Positions 59,224-64,000 of a DNA stretch of 64,000 nucleotides are shown in pieces (the stretch's first letter is position 1; the number at the start of each line of letters is the position of its first letter). The position numbers and the translations under genes were made by a program. The notes beneath the pieces are model-generated. The model was given only the letters and a program-made list of their open reading frames with translations. It was not told where the DNA came from and searched no databases. The stretch spans positions 1,612,001-1,676,000 of the forward strand of contig NC_049566.1 of assembly GCF_013368755.1 (NCBI RefSeq), written 5' to 3'. Source of the DNA: Talaromyces rugulosus (lineage: Eukaryota > Ascomycota > Eurotiomycetes > Eurotiales > Trichocomaceae).

Positions 59224-62200
59224 TTAGTTACCATAGCTGCCAAGATGCTGCCGAAACTTTCTATAGAGAGATAATTTGTTTCGCAGGTCAGAGCGTTTTG
59301 CAATAAGGGGCATTCCCTGAGAATTCCGAATATTGGTAAGGATATCCATGCTTCTTAAAGTAGAGGGATGCTCATCTCCCCACACTGCCTTCGTTGACTC
59401 CACTACTTGCACCTGTAGTTTCTCTGCTTCATTCAATTGACCCTGATGCGCATAGGTTGATGCTAGATGCCCCCTACAAACTAGAATACTAGGATGATCG
59501 GCTCCTAGTACTATATTCTGTGCCTCTATTGCTTGCACCAGCAGCTTCTCAGATTCATTCCATCGACTCTGGTTCATATAGGTTAATGCCAGCTTCTCCA
59601 TACTAGATAGAGTGTCAGGATGCTCGGCTCCTAGTATTATCTTCTGTATCTCCATTGCTTGCACCAGCAGCTTCTCAGATTCATTCCATCGACCCTGGCT
59701 CATATAGGTTGATGCTAGATGCACCATGCTGATCAAAGTGACAGGATGCTTGCCTCCTAATACTGTATTCTGTGTCTCTATTGCTTGCACCAGCAGCTTC
59801 TCAGATTCATTGTATCGACCCTGGTTCATATAGACTAATGCCAGCTTCGCCATACTAATCAGAGTGTCAGGGTGCTCGGCTCCTCGAACTGTTTTCTGTA
59901 TCTCCAATGTTTGCACGAACAGCTTCTCAGCTTCATTCAATCGGCCCTGGCTTGTATAGGCTGATGCCAGGTTTCCCATACTGATCAGAGTGTCAGAATG
60001 CTTGGCTCCTAGCACTATCTTCATTGACTCCACTACTTGCACCAACAGCTTCTCAGCTTTATTCCATTCATATTGGTACATATAGACCAATGCCAGGTTA
60101 TTTGTACTGATCAGAGTATCGGTATGCTCAACTCCTAGTACTGTCTTCTGTGTCTCCATTACCTGCATCTGCAGCTTCATGGCTTCATTCCACCGACCCT
60201 GATTCCGGTACGTGGATGCTAGGTTAGTCATGCAGAACAGAGTTGAGGGATGTTCTGAGCCAGATTTCTCCTGATTGATCCTTATCAGCTTTTGGTAAAG
60301 TATCTCTGCTTCTTGATGTCTTCCATCACTGACAAGGCAATCTGCAACCTTTTCGATCAGACCAAGGTAATTGTGTTCGTGTACAGTGAATTCACTTTCA
60401 TGCACAAGTACTAATGCATGAGGAAGATATTCCCGCCAAAGTTCTCGATTGGCGTGTTTATTATCTGGAAACACATTCTGCATATGATCAGCCACCCTTT
60501 GGATCCAGTGGCTAAATAATTCATTCTTTCGAAGCCAGTTCCGGGTTGAAATATGCACGAGTCTATGCATATTGATACCCATATCTTGGCTGTTTGTAAA
60601 TGAGTATGCATTTAAAAGCCCCAGAGCGTCGATCCCCTGTTTCTTGGATGTTGGTTTAATAAGGAGGGATTGAGGAATATTCCGTGGATTGATACAGGCC
60701 ATGAAAGATAAGTGGTCCGCTGCCAATTGATCTTGATTCTGGATCTGCTTGAATGATATCAACCAGGTAGTGATCACAGAGCTTTGGGTATCCTTGTAGC
60801 GTGCTGGGTCCCTAAAGTCCTCGCTCAAGAGTTCCACAGCATCTTGTTCCTGCTCTTGGAGCAGTGCAAGGTAGGTCGACAAACTGATATTGTTTTCAAT
60901 AATATATGCCGATGCTTGTGAAATGGCTAATGGGAGAAAGGCTAGTTGTTTAAGAAGAGCTCTGGATGCTAAAGGATCTTGAAGTAAGCCCTTGTCTGCC
61001 AATGTCCTCTCTAGGATGTTGACTGCCGTTTTTTCATCCGCATCTGGAATTGAAATAACATTGAATGGTGCTAGCTTCATAGCAAGTTTTCGGTTTCGGG
61101 TAGTGAATAAGATACGACCTTTTTCACTTGTAGGGAGGATGTCGTCAAGAGGTGACGTTGTATGACTGGTTTCGAACCACATCTCTGTGTCATCTGCATT
61201 ATCCAAAATGAGGAGCCACTTTCCTGCTTGCTTAGAACTGAGGTATATCTTAACCTGTTCTTTAGCCCCCGCCGGACTCACATCAGGAAGTCCGAGTATC
61301 TGTGAAAGGTGGAGGAACATCTGCTCAATCATTGCATGACTGATACAGGGAATCCAGAAGACTGAGCACTCCGGCTCTCGGTCCCGGATGCGGTATGCTA
61401 GTTCAAGGGCTACCTGGGTCTTGCCAACCCCTCCCAACCCAGTGATTGCCATTCTCCTGGGCCCATCTTGCATGGTAATTAACTCTTCCAATTTCGTGAT
61501 TTCATCCTGACGGCCGATAAACCGTGGATTTCTTGCGAGCGAGACCATCCAGTGCCGCATTTGCTTGCTTTTCATCAGGTCAATATTCGTCTGGCTTGGG
61601 ATGGCCATTAACAGTGATTTTGCATAAGTGGCTGCTGTTAGAGCTGCATATCCTTGCCACTGTTTCTGCTTATGAGAGTCGCAATAGTCGCATATCCCCC
61701 GGATCACCAGCGTTGGAAGCTCATTCATTAGGCCTGCTGCCTCCATCTCAAAGCAGAGGATTCCATGTCGCTGTGCTAGTCGGTCTCGGGTCTCTGAGTC
61801 CTTCATCACCTGATCTCCGGATGCAATCAACCCATAATGGATATAAGGTGCCATTGCATCTCGTGGTTGTCGTTTGATTAACTGTTCTTTATCACACCTT
61901 TCACAGCCATCTTCCCCAGCAACATGGTGATAGGAGGAATGAAACAAGAAGTCTGTGTGCTGCTCAGGAGGCGAAAATCTTTCTTCTATGTTGGGATTTT
62001 GTTCCAGGGCTTCCCGCACCATTTTAGATTGGCCTTCGGTCATTTGCTTTGCTTCTAATTGACCAATATGCGTTAAAAGAGTCTGTGGTGGTCTGTTCAA
62101 GGTGCCTATTGACTCAAATTGGCTACCTTGGACTGCCTTGCCATAATCATACTGGATCACTCCACTATGCTTTCCTGCTGGTTTGCTGACCACCACATCG

Positions 62201-62517
62201 CCTAATCGAATGTCGTTGTTTTTACCTGGGACCCCGCCTCCAATTCCCACCATCAATCCATATTGAAGCCGGGGAAAGGTTAGACGCATGCGAGATACCA
62301 CAGTCGCGGCAGATACTTTGCCGTACACACCAGCTGGTAGGCAGGCAATGACAATATAATGGCCATTTAACTCGCCAAGTTCGTAGGCATTGGAATCGGT
62401 GGAAGGTTTAGGCAGTAGCGTATGGGTTTTGTCTAGCATGACGCGAGCTGCCGCTGCTTCTAGTGGTAAAGCGCATATCCACGCGATTGTGTAGTGGCTG
62501 TGCGTTAAAGAGACCAT
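59224..62517 (-). CDS. PNP-NB-ARC-TPR STAND protein (fungal NLR-like)
   Basis: Single-exon gene of 1097 residues with three domains. Residues 1-310 form a nucleoside-phosphorylase-like (PNP_UDP) domain: IAWICALPLEAAAARVML, GIGGGVPG, CFEMEAAGLMNELPTLVIRG. Residues 330-560 form an NB-ARC NTPase with P-loop GLGGVGKT (360-367), Walker B KWLLILDNADD (433-443), GRILFTTRNRKLA and LPLAISQASAYI. Residues 754-1047 contain seven 42-residue kinesin-light-chain-type TPRs and the start of an eighth. STAND proteins with this layout are proposed to sense non-self or parasites and to trigger cell death or incompatibility. The gene is intact from ATG to stop and flanked by AT-rich DNA. The ligand is unknown. 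Confidence 0.95.
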   Translation of the reverse strand: MVSLTHSHYTIAWICALPLEAAAARVMLDKTHTLLPKPSTDSNAYELGELNGHYIVIACLPAGVYGKVSAATVVSRMRLTFPRLQYGLMVGIGGGVPGKNNDIRLGDVVVSKPAGKHSGVIQYDYGKAVQGSQFESIGTLNRPPQTLLTHIGQLEAKQMTEGQSKMVREALEQNPNIEERFSPPEQHTDFLFHSSYHHVAGEDGCERCDKEQLIKRQPRDAMAPYIHYGLIASGDQVMKDSETRDRLAQRHGILCFEMEAAGLMNELPTLVIRGICDYCDSHKQKQWQGYAALTAATYAKSLLMAIPSQTNIDLMKSKQMRHWMVSLARNPRFIGRQDEITKLEELITMQDGPRRMAITGLGGVGKTQVALELAYRIRDREPECSVFWIPCISHAMIEQMFLHLSQILGLPDVSPAGAKEQVKIYLSSKQAGKWLLILDNADDTEMWFETSHTTSPLDDILPTSEKGRILFTTRNRKLAMKLAPFNVISIPDADEKTAVNILERTLADKGLLQDPLASRALLKQLAFLPLAISQASAYIIENNISLSTYLALLQEQEQDAVELLSEDFRDPARYKDTQSSVITTWLISFKQIQNQDQLAADHLSFMACINPRNIPQSLLIKPTSKKQGIDALGLLNAYSFTNSQDMGINMHRLVHISTRNWLRKNELFSHWIQRVADHMQNVFPDNKHANRELWREYLPHALVLVHESEFTVHEHNYLGLIEKVADCLVSDGRHQEAEILYQKLIRINQEKSGSEHPSTLFCMTNLASTYRNQGRWNEAMKLQMQVMETQKTVLGVEHTDTLISTNNLALVYMYQYEWNKAEKLLVQVVESMKIVLGAKHSDTLISMGNLASAYTSQGRLNEAEKLFVQTLEIQKTVRGAEHPDTLISMAKLALVYMNQGRYNESEKLLVQAIETQNTVLGGKHPVTLISMVHLASTYMSQGRWNESEKLLVQAMEIQKIILGAEHPDTLSSMEKLALTYMNQSRWNESEKLLVQAIEAQNIVLGADHPSILVCRGHLASTYAHQGQLNEAEKLQVQVVESTKAVWGDEHPSTLRSMDILTNIRNSQGMPLIAKRSDLRNKLSLYRKFRQHLGSYGN
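59377..60258 (-). repeat. seven tandem 126-bp TPR-coding repeats
   Basis: In-frame tandem array encoding 42-residue units that begin with EHP, KHP or DHP and contain LLVQAIE-type helices. The central units (residues 880-1005) are nearly identical, for example WNESEKLLVQAIE occurs with little change. The DNA copies share long runs such as the complement of CTGCTGGTGCAAGCAATAGA. High similarity between copies suggests recent expansion or gene conversion. Confidence 0.9.
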
Positions 62518-63690
62518 TGCAGGCCATAATAGGAAACAGGATAAAACAGTTCAATAATGTACTGGCACGCTTTAGGAAAAGGCCTTTTCATGATGGGTGG
62601 GAAAATACAAACGACTGTTCGTCAGGGTAAGAAGGAGGGGTAGGTGCAACAGCTAGCTGTGCACCCCTGCAAAGCTGGCGCTTAACGCAGGCGATCTGTT
62701 GGCTGAAGAACTCATGACACTCTTAGCGACTCGTAAGCAGGTAATTGTTCCCAAATTATAATATTTGTAAATATAATTTAAACAACATATACGTTATCTG
62801 CTATATATTCTATATTTTAAGTTTATTCAAAATTTATTAAGACTTGAGTGAGAAATTATCAATCAAAGTCGAAATTGTAAAACCCATGACACTCTTGGCA
62901 TTTTTTCCCGCAAAAATTATCGCAAGCCACCAGTCAAGTTTTCCTCATAACTTGCTCAATTTTAGAAAGTTAAATATATTATTATGTATACAGATATGTA
63001 TCGTTATACAAATTTTTTAGAATCTTATTTTAAAAAATTAATAAGGTAGAAGGCGCTGAAAATTGTTGTGTAGAATGTTGAGCGTCACGAATTCTGCAAC
63101 TGATAGATACTATCAAAGAGTACACCAAGATCTTTTGGCACGCATCTTTATTCAAACACCTGCCCAATTTGCTTAGCACTCTTTTTGTCTCTTCATTAAT
63201 GGTTTGGCTGGTTTGTATGGAGCATGCCTAAAAGTTCTACGTATTTGCGATACAAGAAGAAGCAACACCCTGATCTATATGTATACGTTCAATAGTCACC
63301 ACTCGTAGACTTCCAAAATAACAGAATTATGGATTAAATTGCGGCAGTGGCGCTAAGAAAACGCCACGGAGTTGTAAACCACTTGCAAGACGCCGTATTA
63401 ATAGGCATGTTATTCTCGTCACTCAATGTTTATACATTGCAATCGATACATTCCATGGAACCAAACAAGGTTGGCACCTTGTTTTCATGCCAGTATTTGA
63501 CAGTAGTGGCGTGAGAACCCTTTATTTGCCTCATGACGGCATATTGACAACACGTTGGTTGGCGATCCAGGTATATAAATAAGCATATCTTAACATTAAA
63601 CTCTTGTCAGAACCTTAAATCTCTCCCACCATTTAAACTTATACCAGTCGATCTCCCAAACTCTTTCTTTCCCTTTACATAAAAAAAAAC
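62518..63690. other. AT-rich flank, no gene seen
   Basis: 1.2 kb upstream of the STAND gene. The stretch 62750-63060 is strongly AT-rich. An AAACAAGGT...ACCTTGTTT palindrome lies at 63463-63484. It holds the STAND promoter and that of the short plus frame at 63691. Confidence 0.5.
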
Positions 63691-63990
63691 ATGAAATCCC
63701 CCCACCCCGGCGACTTCAACCAACCGTCCGAAGCGGTCTTCCGCAATGTCGAGCGACAATCGCCCTCGTCGAAATCTCGCGACGACCCGCACACGCAGAA
63801 CCAGGACGAGCGAGGCCGCGCACGTCTGGCGCACGAGCAGGGAGGGCGGCCGCGGCGGCGTCCTACGGCGTCGAGGTCTAGGAGTCGCAGTAGTGGGAGT
63901 GCCTCGAAGAGGTTGGCGAATTCGCGGCCGCGGTCGAAGATGAGGGCGTCGAGTATGGGGAAGCCGGAGTATAGGTATGCTTATTATTAG
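63691..63990 (+). CDS. Arg/Ser-rich small protein, possibly incomplete at the window edge
   Basis: Frame of 99 codons with a good ATG context (A-run then ATG at 63691). Composition is highly polar and basic (GGRPRRRPTASRSRSRSSGS), with no membrane or secretion signal. Close to the end a GTATGC sequence after GAGTATAG could be a splice donor, so the gene may continue beyond the window instead of stopping at TAG 63988-63990. No family recognised; the GC-rich sequence also leaves an antisense frame open, so the call is tentative. Confidence 0.4.
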   Translation: MKSPHPGDFNQPSEAVFRNVERQSPSSKSRDDPHTQNQDERGRARLAHEQGGRPRRRPTASRSRSRSSGSASKRLANSRPRSKMRASSMGKPEYRYAYY

Positions 63991-64000
63991 TGGCGAGTAT

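Overview
The window looks like nuclear DNA from a filamentous ascomycete, most likely Eurotiales (Aspergillus/Penicillium type). Genes are split by short GT..AG introns (43 to 116 nt), often with CTAAC/CTGAC/CTAAT-like branch sites. The content is typical of such fungi: four Zn2Cys6 regulators, a PTH11/rhodopsin-like membrane protein, a sedolisin, a GH51 arabinofuranosidase, a CYSTM protein, a DUF7896-type zinc-finger factor and a PNP/NB-ARC/TPR STAND protein. I saw no tRNA, rRNA or intact transposon. Coding models were assembled by hand from reading frames and splice signals; every spliced model below closes in frame unless stated.

Left part (0.3-18.3 kb): a rhodopsin-like membrane protein, then a compact set that looks like a small terpenoid pathway. 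It holds a UbiA-superfamily prenyltransferase/terpene cyclase (-), a divergent MpaB/rubber-oxygenase-type ER oxygenase (+) and a P450 (-). Then come a DmpA-type S58 aminopeptidase (+), a Zn2Cys6 regulator (+), a broken F-box gene (-) and a second Zn2Cys6 regulator (+). There is no polyketide synthase, so if this is a cluster its product is probably a terpenoid rather than a meroterpenoid made in place.

Middle part (18.7-39.2 kb): a small orphan protein, an FAD monooxygenase with a regulator upstream on the same strand, a Cys-rich multi-exon orphan and a small secreted protein. A GPI-anchored PEBP-like protein follows. Next is a decayed secondary-metabolite locus: an O-methyltransferase pseudogene, an intact AusD/AndE-like methyltransferase and an adenylation/thioesterase pseudogene. 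Then come a Cys-rich orphan and a second PEBP-like protein without the anchor.

Right part (39.9-64 kb): a secreted sedolisin (S53), a Zn2Cys6 regulator, a secreted histidine phosphatase, a GH51 arabinofuranosidase, an RNase III-like protein that seems to have lost its catalytic acids, and a conserved DUF7896 factor with a long leader. After a CYSTM tail protein comes an intact 1097-residue PNP-NB-ARC-TPR protein with seven near-identical 42-residue repeats, set between AT-rich flanks. The window ends in a short Arg/Ser-rich frame that may continue past the edge.
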